Origin: Mesostigma viride
Taxonomy: Eukaryota > Streptophyta > Mesostigmatophyceae > Mesostigmatales > Mesostigmataceae
Assembly (NCBI GenBank): GCA_009746045.1
Contig: RPFO01000080.1
Location: forward strand, 7,905,640 to 7,958,247
DNA length: 52,608 bases
Direction of reading: 5' to 3'
Made by a program: the position numbers and the translations under genes. The notes under the pieces were generated by a model. The model had not been told where the DNA came from and made no database searches. It saw only the letters and a program-made list of their open reading frames with translations. Position 1 is the first letter of the stretch. Each line of letters starts with the position of its first letter. Of the stretch, positions 10,655 to 22,337 are shown piece after piece.

Positions 10655-11535
10655 CTACTGCTGTATTCCCCTAAGCTGGGGCGTCTGGAGTCGTTGGGCC
10701 GCGGGGGTCGCCTGCCAGGGCTTGTGGCCGACGTAGATGGCCGCCCCCTTCCAGTACACCGGCTGCCCCGCCTTGGTCTGCCGGAGCTGGAGGTAGATGG
10801 GCCATAGCTCCCGTCGCCGTTGTTGCTGCGCCAGGGTCAAGTCGTCGTCAAGGGTGAAGAGAGTCTTCTCGAGCCGCTTGCGGCGTCGGAGAAAAGAAAT
10901 CTTGTCCGCCGGGGTCTTAAAGGTGAGAAGGAGCGGGGGCGGCCCTGCCTTACCCCGCGCGCGGGGAAGGCGGTGGGCGACCAGGTCGATCTCACCAGTA
11001 AGGCCCATGCGACTAAGAATTTCTCTCTCAAACGCACGTGCAAGCTTCTCGGAATTCTCACCTTCCTCCATGTCGAGGTTCTTGACAATGACGTTAAGGC
11101 TGCGCTTGGCAAGCTCGGCCTCCTCGCGGAGGTCAAGCGTCTGCCGCTGGAGCTGGGCTGCGACGGCGGAGGTGGTGGAGGTGGTGTGCTGCTTAAGCAT
11201 GTCCGCCCAGGTCGTGATGGGAGGAGCATCGCCGGCCAGGCCAGCAGAGGCTGGCTTGGCGGCAATGTCCTTCACCGCCTGGGCGGTGAGGCCCGCGGTG
11301 TTCTGCAGGACCTCGATAGCGATGGCATTATCCTTAAGACGTTGGTCAATGTCGCGGAGCTGGGCGGTGATGGAGTCGGTGGAGGCGGAGGGGGGGGGTG
11401 GAGGCGAGGAGGGTGGCGGTGGCGGTGGGGATGGTGGGGAGCTCAGCAGCCAGCGTGCGACCCACAGCTGCCACTACATCTGCAGCTAGGGGCGTCACGT
11501 GCTGTGAGATGGTTTCTTGGAGGTGGAGAATGAAG
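10655..11535 (-). CDS. ORF1 protein of the ORF1-only element (RRM plus C-terminal domain), 5'-truncated
   Basis: The open frame contains DSITAQLRDIDQRLKDNAI (coiled-coil-like), an RRM-like part starting RSLNVIVKNLDMEEGE, a basic linker (HRLPRARGKAG), and a C-terminal domain with LFTLDDDLTLAQQQRRREL and YWKGAAIYVGHKPW, ending RGIQQ before TAG. The order and spacing are those of L1 ORF1 proteins. The N-terminus is missing because the element is 5'-truncated. A fuller N-terminal region is visible in copy 2 (21475-21996). It would bind the element's RNA. This is the most intact of the three copies. Confidence 0.65.
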
Positions 11536-11548
11536 CAGTCGAATGAAT

Positions 11549-11930
11549 CGGGGCGTAAATGGCAGTTGAGTTGAGTTCAATTTATTCCCGCGCCGGTGGT
11601 CCGACAGGTTTATTAGTGGATCCATAGGTTGGTCCGACCACTACCAGGCAGTGGAAGGGCTACAGTCCATGAGTGCTACAGTAGAGTACATCGAGTTTGG
11701 TCGTCGGCGCTGTCAGTGAGTTATTTACGGCGTGCACGCCAGTTTGGTCTTCAGCGCTGTCAGTGAGTTATTTACGGCGTGCCAGCCCCTGGCGTGCCAG
11801 TCGAATGAATCGGGCGTAAATGGCAGTTGAGTTGAGTTCAGTTCAGTTTGGTGGTCCGACAGGGTTAGTGGAGTGGATCCATAGGTTGGTCCGACCACCA
11901 GGCAGTGGAAGGGCTCCAGTCTGCTACAGT
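11549..11930. repeat. Two copies of a dispersed repeat with an AACTC tail
   Basis: Around 11549-11660 and 11795-11925 the same block appears (GGCAGTTGAGTTGAGTTCA, GGTGGTCCGACAGG, GGATCCATAGGTTGGTCCGACC). Its reverse complement, with an AACTCAACTCAACTCA tail, is found at 35555-35650. It looks like the 3' end of a retroposed element. Copy 1 of the ORF1-only element was inserted beside it. Confidence 0.55.
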
Positions 11931-12454
11931 AGCTACCTGCGGAGTGCGGACTGAAGCCCGCGGACTGAAGCCTATTCAGAATTTTGTCAGCCGATACGGA
12001 TGCTATGCAATCAGGACTGGTCAGTCAGTCAAATCACAATCTGCAGGATCGAAGATCATAGGAATTGTTCTTCCATGCCGACGAACGGGGCCAAGTTCAG
12101 GGGCCGGCCTGACTCCTTAGCCCATGGAATCTTTGAATGCTCAGAATTGCTCAGATATCTGCGCGCCCGTGCCCGCCTGATGCTCGAGAGTCAAACTTGG
12201 AACGTTGGAGAGCCTTCGTTCATCAGCCAAAGACGTATTTTAGGGGCGACACCACTGCAAAACGCCCGGACTACCGACGAGGAATACATGAAAAGTGAAG
12301 AACGTGGAGATTTCGATTGTCACTAAGGCTTCGAGCACCAATTTTGACTCTGAAATATTGACTGCTGCAGCCGTTTCTAGCTGCCGAAGGATGTTTTGCC
12401 ATCCATTGGGGTCTTGCTAACTTTTTGTCAGAGCGAACCTTTCTTGACGTAAAA

Positions 12455-14566
12455 ATGTCCAAATTTGCCATTTACGACCTGGATGGGTTTAATAACAAAC
12501 CGACGAACGTGTTTGAAGCCGCAGAAAAAGGAGACGTTGATTTAATTTTTAAGTTTACGAAATCAAAAGGCTTCCAGATTGACGCCAAGGTTAGAAGCTT
12601 GTTCAGCGTGGCCTTCTATTTCTGCGCACTGTTTATGCAGCCTACCTTGATATGCAGATTGGCTGGAAATTTTTGCTGTTGCCTGACGCTGTATTTTCTT
12701 GACGCTAAGCCGTTGATTTTCTGCCGTGAATTAATGGCCTTACAGGACAAGAATGGGAGAACCGCTTTAATGTGGGCTGCCGACTGCGGACAGCTAGACG
12801 GTGTCATGACTCTACTCCGTTTGGGCGCCTCTGTTAACGTTACAGACATGCACAACAGCAGGTAAGCGCTGATTATTCGTGAAAAACAGCGGATGCACGC
12901 ATCCGCAGAATGCGCCCCGCCTTCTTCACAGTTTATTGGCACCTGTTTGCAGGTTGCATACATTTTTTATAGTTAACCTTCACCCATGACACTACCATGC
13001 GGCATGTGGAACTGCTACAGTACTGTATGCTTTATCCTAAACGTACAAGCCTTATGCCAAGCTCCTGGCTATTCCCCATGCTTTTTCTCGACGTGTAAAC
13101 CTCTCTTTTTTATTTATAGTGTTTCTGTAGAGAAATTTCCGACATCAGGGCCCCCATGTTGCACTGCTTCACTGCTGCATGCCCATGCTTGTTTGAGTCT
13201 ATTTTTGCTCAGTTTTTCTCCTGTGTGTGTGCTGGGGACCCTGCAACCTATGCCTGCAGGACCGCGATGCATTGGGCGGCTCGAGCCGGTGACTTGGCAT
13301 GTGTCCGTATCCTTCACATTTCAACCTTATTATTATCCTCAACCCTTCCTTTGATGCTTTACATTTCCACCCTCCCTCTATCAAAGAGACAACCAGCGCA
13401 GGCCAGAAATCATTTCCACCCTCCGTCTATACTCTGCTCGTCCACGAATGCGGCTACTTTTCTGTTTAAAATGGCCCCACATGACATCGTGGTCCTAGAC
13501 ACCCAGCTAGTGAGGCACAGTGCGTAGTATGTATGGTATTTGAGCGTTGCCCAGGAAAGTGAGGCATTCATTAAAGGGACGGGCAAGGGGTACGAGAGGG
13601 CAAGGGGGGAAAACGGCAGGCTGAGTAACGTCCAGGGGAAGGACGGTCAAACCCCGTGTCGCAGGCTGTGATGAGGATGCTGCAGCCCGTAGTGCCAAGG
13701 TTGAAACAGAGGGAGCAGCAAGGACTCGGCAGGTTTGTGAGACTGGTCACAACAAATGTGGTCACTGTGATGTATCCAGTCGTGTTTTGCTTGTGCATGC
13801 GTGGGGCTTCAGCAAGGTGCAGTCCGCGCCCCTCCACGGTGCTACAGCTTCGCAAGGCAACCTTCTTGTCATTGCCTCCCTGCTTGTCATTCGGCTGTCA
13901 TTCTATCATGTCCTTTCTCTCCTACGGAGTGGTGCCCAGGTTGGTTGGGTCAACGTCAGTCGGGCTGTGGTGCAGTGGCTTATATGTCTGTCGCCTGCTT
14001 GGGTACCCAGGTTCTGACCTATGATACCATCAACTTCCGCACTAGAACCTATGCACACACAGTGGACCATCCATTCAACAGGCCTACGGAAATATTCTAC
14101 CGTTATTCTACTGAAATATTGTGATCCTATTAGTCCGACTGAAACGCGCGCAGTATTGGTAATTTATGGATATGGGTGTCGTGTGTGTGGATATGGTTGC
14201 GGTGTGGCAACCCACACGTTGGTTATGTACTTTGCCTTAACGAGCTGTTGCAACCATCTCAAACAAATCACCTTCCGCGCTGCACACCGCTGCTGGGCAC
14301 TCGGCATACCATGCTTTCTTATCATGGTGTCCGATTTCATTGCCGGGCCATCGGGAAACGTCCTCCGCTTTCATCACCGGCGTTTTCGTCATCGTTGTCT
14401 TCTTCTCCTTCTCCTCCTCCTCCTCCTCCTGCTGCTGCTGCTGCTGCTCCTCCTCCTCCTCCTCCTCCTCCTCCTCCTCCTCCTCCTCCTCCTCCTCCTC
14501 CTCCTCCTCCTCCTCCTCCTCCTCCTCCTCCTCCTCCTCCTCCTCCTCCTCCTCCTCCTCCTCCTC

Positions 14567-14601
<35 letters not shown>

Positions 14602-14918
14602 CCATTCTCCTCCTCCTCTCCCCCCGCCTTCTCCCCCTCCTCTCAACCTCTTTTCCCTTACAACCATCATCACCCACAACGCCGCCACCGCCACCAGAAG
14701 CCCTCGCGGAGCATGGCGCCGACGTGGACGTCAAGGACAAGTACGGCCTGACGCCGCTCTACCTGGCGTCCCAAAAGGGGCCCGACGGCGAGAAGGTTTT
14801 CAAGTACCTGCTCGAGCGCGGCGCCGAATACAACGAGTACACGGCCAAGTCCCTGCCCAAGGAGGACCCCGCCGATAGTGAGCCGCAGGAGGGAGGGGGA
14901 GAGGGGGCCAACGAGTAA
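12455..14918 (+). CDS. Small ankyrin-repeat protein, four exons
   Basis: Proposed exons are 12455-12589, 12746-12861, 13260-13306 and 14698-14918, total 519 nt for 172 residues. Donors: AAG|GTTAGA, CAG|GTAAGC, TCC|GTATCC. Acceptors: TTACAG|GAC, CTGCAG|GAC, ACCAG|AAG. The phases (0, 2, 1) close exactly. About four ankyrin repeats are visible: NVFEAAEKGDVDLIFKFTKS, NGRTALMWAADCGQLDGVMT, RTAMHWAARAGDLAC joining ALAEHGADVDVKD, and YGLTPLYLASQKGPDGEKVF. The exon 3-4 join gives the canonical repeat spacing, which supports the unusual donor. The tail is acidic (DPADSEPQEGGGEGANE). Ankyrin proteins bind other proteins; no partner is evident. There is no signal peptide or membrane segment. Intron 3 carries a long CCT array. 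Confidence 0.8.
14404..14590 (+). repeat. CCT trinucleotide microsatellite in ankyrin intron 3
   Basis: About 180 bp of nearly pure CTC/CCT with a short GCT patch at 14430-14447, followed by a run of C. It is polypyrimidine on the coding strand and ends about 110 bp before the acceptor at 14697. Leucine-, proline- or glutamate-only translations are artefacts. Confidence 0.95.
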
Positions 14919-15392
14919 CAATCCTTGGCCATGATAGTGGCTTGTTCATGGCCACACGCTGGTTGTCTCTTTGATACTAATTGCTATGACGACGGCCTAT
15001 CCTTGACCATGTGTTTCTTTTGCGGAGGTGTAGTAGGTCACTTCCGGATTCTCCTGTTGAGTGCTGGCTACTTTTTGTAGGATACTTCACTATGAGAGAA
15101 TAGTGGCCAGCATTCTTTGGACGGGATGTGTATTTTTGGATACGCAGGCTTGGTGGGCCATATGGCAAATGTGCCTTTGTAGAAAGTTTAGCCATGTGTC
15201 TACTACTGGATTCATTGCATTGCTCCCTGACACAACTGCTTTCAAGGTACATTCATATCAGGCAAGCGCTTGTGATAATTAATTGTGAGCACGAGTAAAT
15301 TGTGTGATAAAACTGTGAATAATGTATCAATTAATGAAGTCATGACTTCAGAATAAACTAACTGAAAAATGCGTTAATGCCCCGCTCCGCCC
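14919..15392. other. 3' flank of the ankyrin gene, no further gene
   Basis: A/T-rich sequence after the ankyrin stop, with AATAAA in AGAATAAACTAAC near 15350 as a possible polyadenylation signal. No coding region seen. Confidence 0.45.
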
Positions 15393-15461
15393 AGCCCAGC
15401 CCAGCCCAGCCCAGCCCAGCCCAGCCCAGCCCAGCCCAGCCCAGCCCAGCCCAGCCCAACC
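15385..15461 (+). repeat. CCCAG pentanucleotide microsatellite
   Basis: About 14 tandem copies of CCCAG (GCCCA). Confidence 0.9.
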
Positions 15462-15971
15462 TCCTTGCGCTACCTCCCTGTCTCAACTCATCGGGTTGTG
15501 GGTGAACCCTGGGTATGCCCTTAAAAAACCCTCAGGCTCCGGGAGAAGCCTCGTGAGAAAACTACTCTCCTGGGTGCCCACAGTAATTACGCCTGGGCAG
15601 TGGGCACCGTTGTAATGCCAGACTCTCCTCGTGAGTAGTTTAGATTGCATGCAGCTGTGACTTGCCTCCAAGCATGAGGGAAGACGGGTGTCTCTGCCCC
15701 CTTCCCAGTGTGCAACCTACAGGCCGATGAAAAGCACTTAAACTCTGTATTATTGTGCTCCCATGTCCACTGCATCCAGATGCTGCTGGCCGACCTAGTG
15801 GTCCCAGCTCAGTTTGAACACCGCATTCACTCCCTCTCTCTTCTTTGGACTGCTATGCAGAACAATAAGAAGTGGCAGAAGATTGTCCAGGCTCACACGC
15901 CAGCCCCTGTGGGCAAGCCCCCTCCCCCCAAGCGGAAGGGGCGTTTTGCTGAGTAGTGTAGTATACTAGAT

Positions 15972-17419
15972 TTATTAATTAATTAATTAGACTCGTGCTC
16001 CCGTTGGGGAGTCACGGAGCATAATTAACCCCGATCGATGGATGGATGGATGGATAGATGGATGGATGGATGGATGGATGGATGGATGGATGGATGGATG
16101 GATGGATGGATGGATGGATGGATGGATGGATGGATGGATGGATGGATGGATGGATGGATGGATGGATGGATGGATGGATGGATGGATGGATGGATGGATG
16201 GATGGATGGATGGATGGATGGATGGATGGATGGATGGATGGATGGATGGATGGATGGATGGATGGATGGATGGATGGATGGATGGATGGATGGATGGATG
16301 GATGGATGGATGGATGGATGGATGGATGGATGGATGGATGGATGGATGGATGGATGGATGGATGGATGGATGGATGGATGGATGGATGGATGGATGGATG
16401 GATGGATGGATGGATGGATGGATGGATGGATGGATGGATGGATGGATGGATGGATGGATGGATGGATGGATGGATGGATGGATGGATGGATGGATGGATG
16501 GATGGATGGATGGATGGATGGATGGATGGATGGATGGATGGATGGATGGATGGATGGATGGATGGATGGATGGATGGATGGATGGATGGATGGATGGATG
16601 GATGGATGGATGGATGGATGGATGGATGGATGGATGGATGGATGGATGGATGGATGGATGGATGGATGGATGGATGGATGGATGGATGGATGGATGGATG
16701 GATGGATGGATGGATGGATCTGGATGGATGGATGGATGGATGGATGGATGGATGGATGGATGGATGGATGGATGGATGGATGGATGGATGGATGGATGGA
16801 TGGATGGATGGATGGATGGATGGATGGATGGATGGATGGATGGATGGATGGATGGATGGATGGATGGATGGATGGATGGATGGATGGATGGATGGATGGA
16901 TGGATGGATGGATGGATGGATGGATGGATGGATGGATGGATGGATCATGGATGGATGGATGGATGGATGGATGGATGGATGGATGGATGGATGGATGGAT
17001 GGATGGATGGATGGATGGATGGATGGATGGATGGATGGATGGATGGATGGATGGATGGATGGATGGATGGATGGATGGATGGATGGATGGATGGATGGAT
17101 GGATGGATGGATGGATGGATGGATGGATGGATGGATGGATGGATGGATGGATGGATGGATGGATGGGTGCAAACAGTCCTACCGGTCTAATCTATCTACA
17201 TCGGCTACATACTACATCTATCTAACAGCATTCTAACTACAACATCTATCTAGACAGCCGCACGCTGCCCTAGGGGAGCTGTCTGGCGTGCCTCCCACGG
17301 GCTTGCACACGCGGGCGCTTCCCCACTGGGGGGGGCTCGTTGTCCTCTATGACCTGTGCCCACTTGGCCTTGTCCAGATGTCATCTTCTTCCAAATCACA
17401 GAGAGGCCTAGGCCCCCCA
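15972..17419 (-). mobile_element. SINE-like element swollen by a GATG microsatellite
   Basis: TATACTAGAT at 15962-15971 and 17420-17429 is an exact 10-bp target-site duplication. On the minus strand the element runs from GGCCTAGGCCTCTCTGTG, through a block shared with 23083-23343, through the CATC array, to a CGTGACTCC-CCAAC-GGGAGCACG hairpin and a TAATTAATTAATT tail. Only about 310 bp is non-repetitive. I see no ORF. The related copy at 23083-23343 has just four CATC units at the same internal place. Confidence 0.75.
16037..17167 (+). repeat. GATG tetranucleotide microsatellite, 1.13 kb
   Basis: About 280 tandem GATG units with only a few interruptions (GATA near 16052, GATCTG near 16718, GATCATG near 16943). 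The M-D-G-W and H-P-S-I frames read here are artefacts. Confidence 0.98.
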
Positions 17420-17575
17420 TATACTAGATAGCTTAGAGTTGGCTTAGTTCGATTACGCGGCTTCGCCCACCTCCACCCATCCAGCAAGGAATATGTGCTA
17501 CATGATCTCCCAACGGAGTCATGTTATAATTTAATTTAATTTTTTAAATGTCCACTGCAGCTAGACCGGCGTCTG

Positions 17576-17680
17576 GGGCTTCGCCCACCTCCACGGCTCC
17601 ACCCATCCAGCAAGGAATATGAGCTACATGATCTCCCCATGGAGTCATGCTATAATGTAATTCAATTTATTTTTTTTTTG
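17576..17680 (+). mobile_element. Very short LINE 3' end (about 105 bp) with target-site duplication
   Basis: Starts GGCTTCGCCCACCTCCACGG and ends with the 3' hairpin (ACATGATCTCC-CCAT-GGAGTCATG) and a T-rich tail. GTCCAGTGCAGACCGGCGTC lies just right of it, and a variant (with CTA inserted and C for G) lies just left at 17550-17575. It is an extremely 5'-truncated LINE insertion in an older LINE. Confidence 0.65.
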
Positions 17681-18540
17681 TCCAGTGCAGACCGGCGTCT
17701 GGCAGGGCTGCGTCCTGCCGCCGTACCTGTTTATTATTTTAGTGGATTATGTTATGCGCCAGGCACGTGCCCGCTTTGCTAGCATTGCAGGCCGTGCCCC
17801 TGGCCTAGTGATCAAGAACGAACTTGCCTGGGGAAGGGGGGCCGAACAACAAGCAGAATTAAGAACTAGATTACCTCATTTATGCCGACGACATCACGCT
17901 AGCTCATCGAGAAGCCGGAGTCTGCCCAACTTTGGCTGGACTGCCTGGCGCTCGAGGCCCGGGCGGTTGGTCTAGAAATCAGCCCCAAAACGGAGGTACT
18001 GCCGGCTCTCGGCATGGCCGGGCCCCCGCCCACCCTCTGCCTCTTAGACGACACCGAGGTCAACTACCCTACTTTGAACAGGCCGCTTCAGGCTGCTCGG
18101 CAGTTGGCTTCCCGACTGTTTGCGAGGACAACCTGACGACACGGATCGGCATGGCACCGCTGCTGGTGGAGCAACCCCGCCCTGCCCCGGATCATCGAGC
18201 ATGACCTCTTCAAGGTCGTCGTTCTGATGATCCTGACCTACGGCGCCGAGACCTGGACACTGACGCAGGAGCTGGAGCAACGCCTTGACGGCAACTTCAC
18301 CAAGATGCTGCGCAAGGCCCTTAAATCCCCGGCCTGCGGTTTGCACATTAGTAATGAGGATTTGTACGCTGATTTGCCCTATGTTTCCCACATTCTTTGG
18401 CACACTGTCAGGCGCCTGGGCCTAGCCAGGCACCTGGCCCGCAAAGATCAGGTCGACACATCAGATAGACTAGCTGGCACCCAGCCCGCCCAGCCTGGGC
18501 GTTATGTCCTCACCTGGCGTGGCTTGGACATCCTAAAGTA
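17681..18540 (+). mobile_element. Old LINE ORF2 fragment
   Basis: RT motif TGVWQGCVLPPYLFIILVDY at 17690, YADD-type LIYADDITL near 17880, TYGAETWTLTQELEQRLDG near 18238, then LARKDQVDTSDRLAG and TWRGLDILK at 18540. Frames shift several times. It belongs to a LINE group more distant from the 539-5695 copy. Confidence 0.7.
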
Positions 18541-19700
18541 ACGAGCGCGAACACGGCGGCAGTGGCCCTGGCTACCGCCTGTCCGACCTGATTTATGCGG
18601 ATGATACCACCCTCATCGAGCGCCCCGAGCACATTCAGACCTGGCTGGACTGTCTGGGTTTGGACGGAGGCGCGCGGGCGGCACGGGGTTACCGGAGATT
18701 AGTGTCAAAACAGAGGCGATGGTGATTGGGGCTACCAGCTCCCCGCCGAGGCCCCGGCTGCTAGACGGGACGGAGGTCCCGTTCCGTGATCGCTTCAAAC
18801 TGCTGGGGAGCATGCTCCCCGACACCGCCAACGACGTGGACATCCACATCGGCCTGGCCTGGGCTAGGCTTCAATCGCTCAAAACCTACTGGCACTCGAA
18901 GGGCCTGGGCGAACACGGCAAGCGCATGCTCTTCAAGGTCCTCGATCGTCCTTATATGGTGCTTGTAAACGTATGGCGCCGAGGCCTGGATACTCACAGA
19001 CACACTAGCTGGACGCCAAGCTGGACGGCACGGTGTACAGGATGCTTCGACAGGCCCTGAATGTAGGGTTTTCCAAGCATAGGCCATTAGAGTCTTTGTA
19101 TCAGGGTAAGCCTCGCATTTCGGACGAGATTTGGCAGCGAAGGATAGCATTTGTAGTAGGACATCTTGCTCGCACCAGTCAGGTAGATACCGCCCTTCAG
19201 TGGTCTGGCTGGCCGGCCCCCAGCGGCTTGGCCAACCAGCAGGGCGGCACATCCTGACCTGGCCTGCCAGGCCCCAAGGACATTCATAGAAAGCTGGGTA
19301 AACCTGCCATGAACTACACACAGATGTTGCTGGCCGACCTAGTGGTCCCAGCTCAGTTTGAGCACCGCATTCACTCCCTCTCTCTTGCTTGGACTGCTAT
19401 GCAGTCCAAGCAGAGGTGCCAGGTGCAGCAGAAGATTGTCCAGGCTCACACGCCAGCCCCTGTGGGCAAGCCCCCTCCCCCCAAGCGGAACTGAAGAGGC
19501 ATTTTGCTGAGTAGAGTAGTTAGGGTTTTCTAGACTAGATAGCTTAGCCGGCTCGTTAGCTTAGTTCGATTCCGCGGCTTCGCCCACCTCCATCCATCCA
19601 GCAAGGAATATGTGCTACATGATCTCCCAACGGAGTCATGTTACAATTTAATTTAATTTAATTTAATTTAATTTAATGTAATTTAATTTAATTTAATTTT
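18541..19700 (+). mobile_element. 5'-truncated LINE copy, same subfamily as 539-5695
   Basis: Starts in ORF2 just before YRLSDLIYADDTTLIERPEH and runs to MNYTQMLLADLVVPAQFE, KPPPPKRN and the 3' untranslated region with hairpin and a long TTTAA tail (19645-19700). Frameshifts are scattered, for example near 18660, 18950 and 19150. It is a dead copy. Confidence 0.75.
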
Positions 19701-20165
19701 AACCCAGGGTTGATGGGGGCAGCTGGTACGCAAGGATAGATGGCAAGTAGTGATGAAGGAGACCACCCCCAAGTCTGTGGGGGCCCCGCGTGTGACCGCC
19801 TATGGCATTCATAGCGATTCGGGCCGTGATGCCCACAACGTCCTGTAACTAGACCTAGACAGCTTACATCATCCATTCCATCCCATATGTTCGCCCTATG
19901 CTGGCTCATGTTCCCTGGCAATGAGGACCTGTACCTCGGCATGCCATATATCACAAGCACCGTTAAGCAGCGGCGCCTGCAGTTAGTAGGGCACTTAGCT
20001 CGCACCAACCAGGTAGACACCTCACGTGCCGGTGGCCCCCCCGCGGGCCTGCGCCCAGCTCAGCCTGGCCGGCACCTCCTTACGTGGGCCGGGCCCCGCA
20101 ATGCTCGCCGCCGCAAGGCCCGCACCTTCAAAGAACAGCTAGTAGAGGACATGGGGGGCCTAATT
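19701..20165 (+). mobile_element. Old LINE ORF2 C-terminal fragment
   Basis: NEDLYLGMPYITSTVKQRRL and GHLARTNQVDTSRAGG between 19918 and 20040, then GRHLLTWAGPRNARRRKA. It resembles the old fragment at 1-234 more than the young LINE. The first 180 bp is not recognisable. Confidence 0.6.
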
Positions 20166-22200
20166 AATTAATTAATGAGGAACATAACTCCGTCGGGAGT
20201 ATTAATTAATTAATTAATTAGGAACATAACTCCGTTGGGAGTATATGTAGCACATAGCCCAGAGAAGGGGCGTATGGCCTATCATACATTCTAAGCTACT
20301 TCCTGCAAGGGTGGGAATGTAAAGGACCCTTGCTCTAGGTGCACCAGGGCACTTGCATCCCCATGATCTTCAAGCTATGCCCAGCGAAGGGGGAGCCTGT
20401 CATGGGGGGGAAGATCAGCATAGCTATACAAAAAAGCTAGGGCATGGCGTCTCAGCAGAGAGCTACTCCCTGCATGGGCACAACATGACTAAATAAAGCT
20501 AGGCATCATCTGGAGGGTGGCTCATCATAGGCACACATGTACATGATTAAATAAAGCGCGTGGCTTAGCTGGGATAGTGCCTCTAGGAGGCGTACATGTA
20601 CATGGCCACGGTCTATCTATTCTACTCTACTACTGCTGTATTCCCCTAAGCTGGGGCGTCTGGAGTCGCTGGGGCCGCGGGGGTCGCATGCCAGGGCTTG
20701 TGGCCGACGTAGATGGCCGCCCCCTTCCAGTACACCGGCTGCCCCGCCTTGGTCTGCCGGAGCTGGAGGTACTAAGGTCGGCCATAGCTCCCGTCGCCGT
20801 TGTTGCTGCGCCAGGGTCAAGTCGTTGTCAAGGGTGAAGTGAGTCTTCTCGAGCCGCTTGCGGCGTCGGAGAAAAGAAATCTTGTCCGCCGGGTTCTTAA
20901 AGGTGAGAAGGAGCGGGGGCGCCCCTGCCTTACCCCGCGCGCGGGGAAGGCCGGGTGGGCGACCAGGTCGATCTCACCATGGACCCATGCGACCAAGGAT
21001 TTCTCTAGCGTAAGCTTCTCGGAATTCTCACCTTCCTCCATGTTGAAGTTCTTGACAATGATGTTGAGGCTGCGCTTGGCGAGCTCGGCCTCCTCGCGGA
21101 GGTCAAGCGTCTGCCGCTGGAGCTGGGCTGCGACGGGGGAGGTGGTGGAGGTGGTGTGCTGCTTAAGCATGTCCGCCCAGGTCGTAATGGGAGGAGCATC
21201 GCCGGCCAGGCCAGCAGAGGCTGGCTTGGCGGCAATGTCCTTCACGGCGCCTGGGCGGTGAGGCCCGCGGTGTTCTGCAGGACCTCGATAGCGATGGCAT
21301 TATCCTTAAGACGCTGGTCAATGTCGCGGAGCTGGGCGGTGATGGAGTCGGTGGAGGCGGAGGGGGGCCGGGGGGGTGGAGGCGAGGAGGGTGGCGGTGC
21401 ATGGCGGTGGGGATGGTGGGGAGGCTCAGCAGCCAGCGTGCGACCCACAGCTGCCACATCTGCGGCTAGGGGCGTCACGTGCTGTGAGATGGTTTCTTGG
21501 AGGTGGAGGAGGAAGGTCGGGATTCGGTCATGGGGGAGGGGGTCCAGAGGTCCGTGACAGAGCGCTGAAGGATGGAAAAGAGGGCGGCGAGCTGAAGACG
21601 GGGGCGAGACCAGCTGGCCAGGTTCTCAGCATGTTGTCGGATAGTGAACCGGCCGTCAGGTCCAGTGCGGAGGCGGCTAAGGCGTTGAAGGCGCTGGCAC
21701 AGGTCGAAAATGGAGGCGTATGACCCATAAAACACGAGCTCCAGGATCTTGATGGGTGGCATGTCAAAAAAGCTGGGTCTGGCATCGTCGAAGGTGGAAA
21801 ATAAGCCGTCAACGTCAAAGTCGCGCTCAGACCAGCTCGGTTCGGTTGGGCGGCTGCGTTTTGGCTCAGGCGAGGCTGAAGGCGAGGCAGGAAGCCCGGG
21901 AGGGTGCTGGACGACCACCGGGTGCGCGACTAGTGTCATCACTGCCTGCCGGACCTGAGGGCGAAGCTGCAGCCGGAGCTGCAGACGTATTTTCATTGCC
22001 GAGCGCAGCCGCCAGGCTGCGTTGCGTCGATAAGCGTTTGCTCATCGTATATTGCGTAATAGCTGCGGAAAGTTATATCAGCATGTGCGTGACTCGATCG
22101 TAGAAAGACGCGTCGATTGTGATATTCACGGCTAAATTCGGTGCTCAAACGTGAAAGTTATGAGCTCCGCCGTCAGCCATGGCTACCTCGTGGCTTGTGG
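20166..22200 (-). mobile_element. ORF1-only element, copy 2 (longest 5' end)
   Basis: Minus strand: 5' region to about 22200, ORF1 from 21996 down to 20640, then the conserved 3' region to 20212 with the ACTCC-CAAC-GGAGT hairpin and a TTAA tail. A second short hairpin plus tail (20162-20205) suggests a nested or duplicated 3' end. Its 5' portion (21940-22200) matches 5910-6260 in reverse complement. No RT or endonuclease is present between ORF1 and the 3' end. Confidence 0.7.
20640..21996 (-). pseudogene. ORF1 of copy 2, with extra N-terminal region, frameshifted
   Basis: The N-terminal part (21996-21475) is open and includes FFDMPPIKILELVFYGSYAS and ENLASWSRPRLQLAALFSIL. It is followed by a proline-rich stretch and the RRM/C-terminal part seen in copy 1 (LNIIVKNFNMEEGENSEK near 21060, DLTLAQQQRRRELWPT near 20800). 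Frame changes near 21480, 20970 and 20770 break it. The N-terminal region is not known to me from other ORF1 proteins. Confidence 0.6.
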
Positions 22201-22337
22201 CTCGTAGCACTTCGGGAGTATATGTCAAAGAGACAACCAGCGCAGGCCAGAGATCGGGAGGTAGCACATATCCCTTGAGAAGGGGCATATGGCCTATAAT
22301 ACATTCTAAGCTACTTCCTGCAAGGGTGGGAATGTAA

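Larger units (their letters stand above)
10229..11535 (-). mobile_element. ORF1-only LINE-like element (HAL1-like), copy 1
   Basis: CAGTCGAATGAAT at 10216-10228 and 11536-11548 is an exact 13-bp target-site duplication that fixes both ends. On the minus strand the element holds a 5'-truncated ORF1, then about 420 bp of 3' region ending in a hairpin and a CAATT-type tail. There is no ORF2, endonuclease or reverse transcriptase. Two further copies (20.2-22.2 and 22.2-24.7 kb) also pass directly from ORF1 to the same 3' region, so absence of ORF2 is a family property rather than truncation. Mammalian HAL1 elements have the same architecture. Mobilisation by LINE machinery in trans is inferred. 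Confidence 0.8.
15775..17547 (+). mobile_element. 5'-truncated LINE copy with 12-bp duplication, interrupted
   Basis: ATGTCCACTGCA at 15763-15774 and 17548-17559 is the target-site duplication. The body begins in ORF2 at MLLADLVVPAQFEHRIHSL, ends KPPPPKRKGRFAE with TAG at 15956, and continues in the LINE 3' untranslated region, hairpin and TTTAATTTAA tail (17430-17547). The 3' region is split at 15971 by the SINE-like element. The target was another LINE's ORF2 (the RT fragment starting near 17685). Confidence 0.8.

Noticed and set aside
10837-11533. Open frames antisense to the ORF1 element
   Set aside because: Shadows of the minus-strand ORF1; no recognisable domain and they vanish in the other copies.
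14237-14751. Poly-Glu, poly-Pro, poly-Ser and poly-Arg open frames
   Set aside because: Translations of the CCT array in ankyrin intron 3; no start context and no conserved flanks.
16038-17236. Long open frames of M-D-G-W or H-P-S-I repeats
   Set aside because: They are six-frame readings of a pure GATG microsatellite inside a SINE-like element, not proteins.
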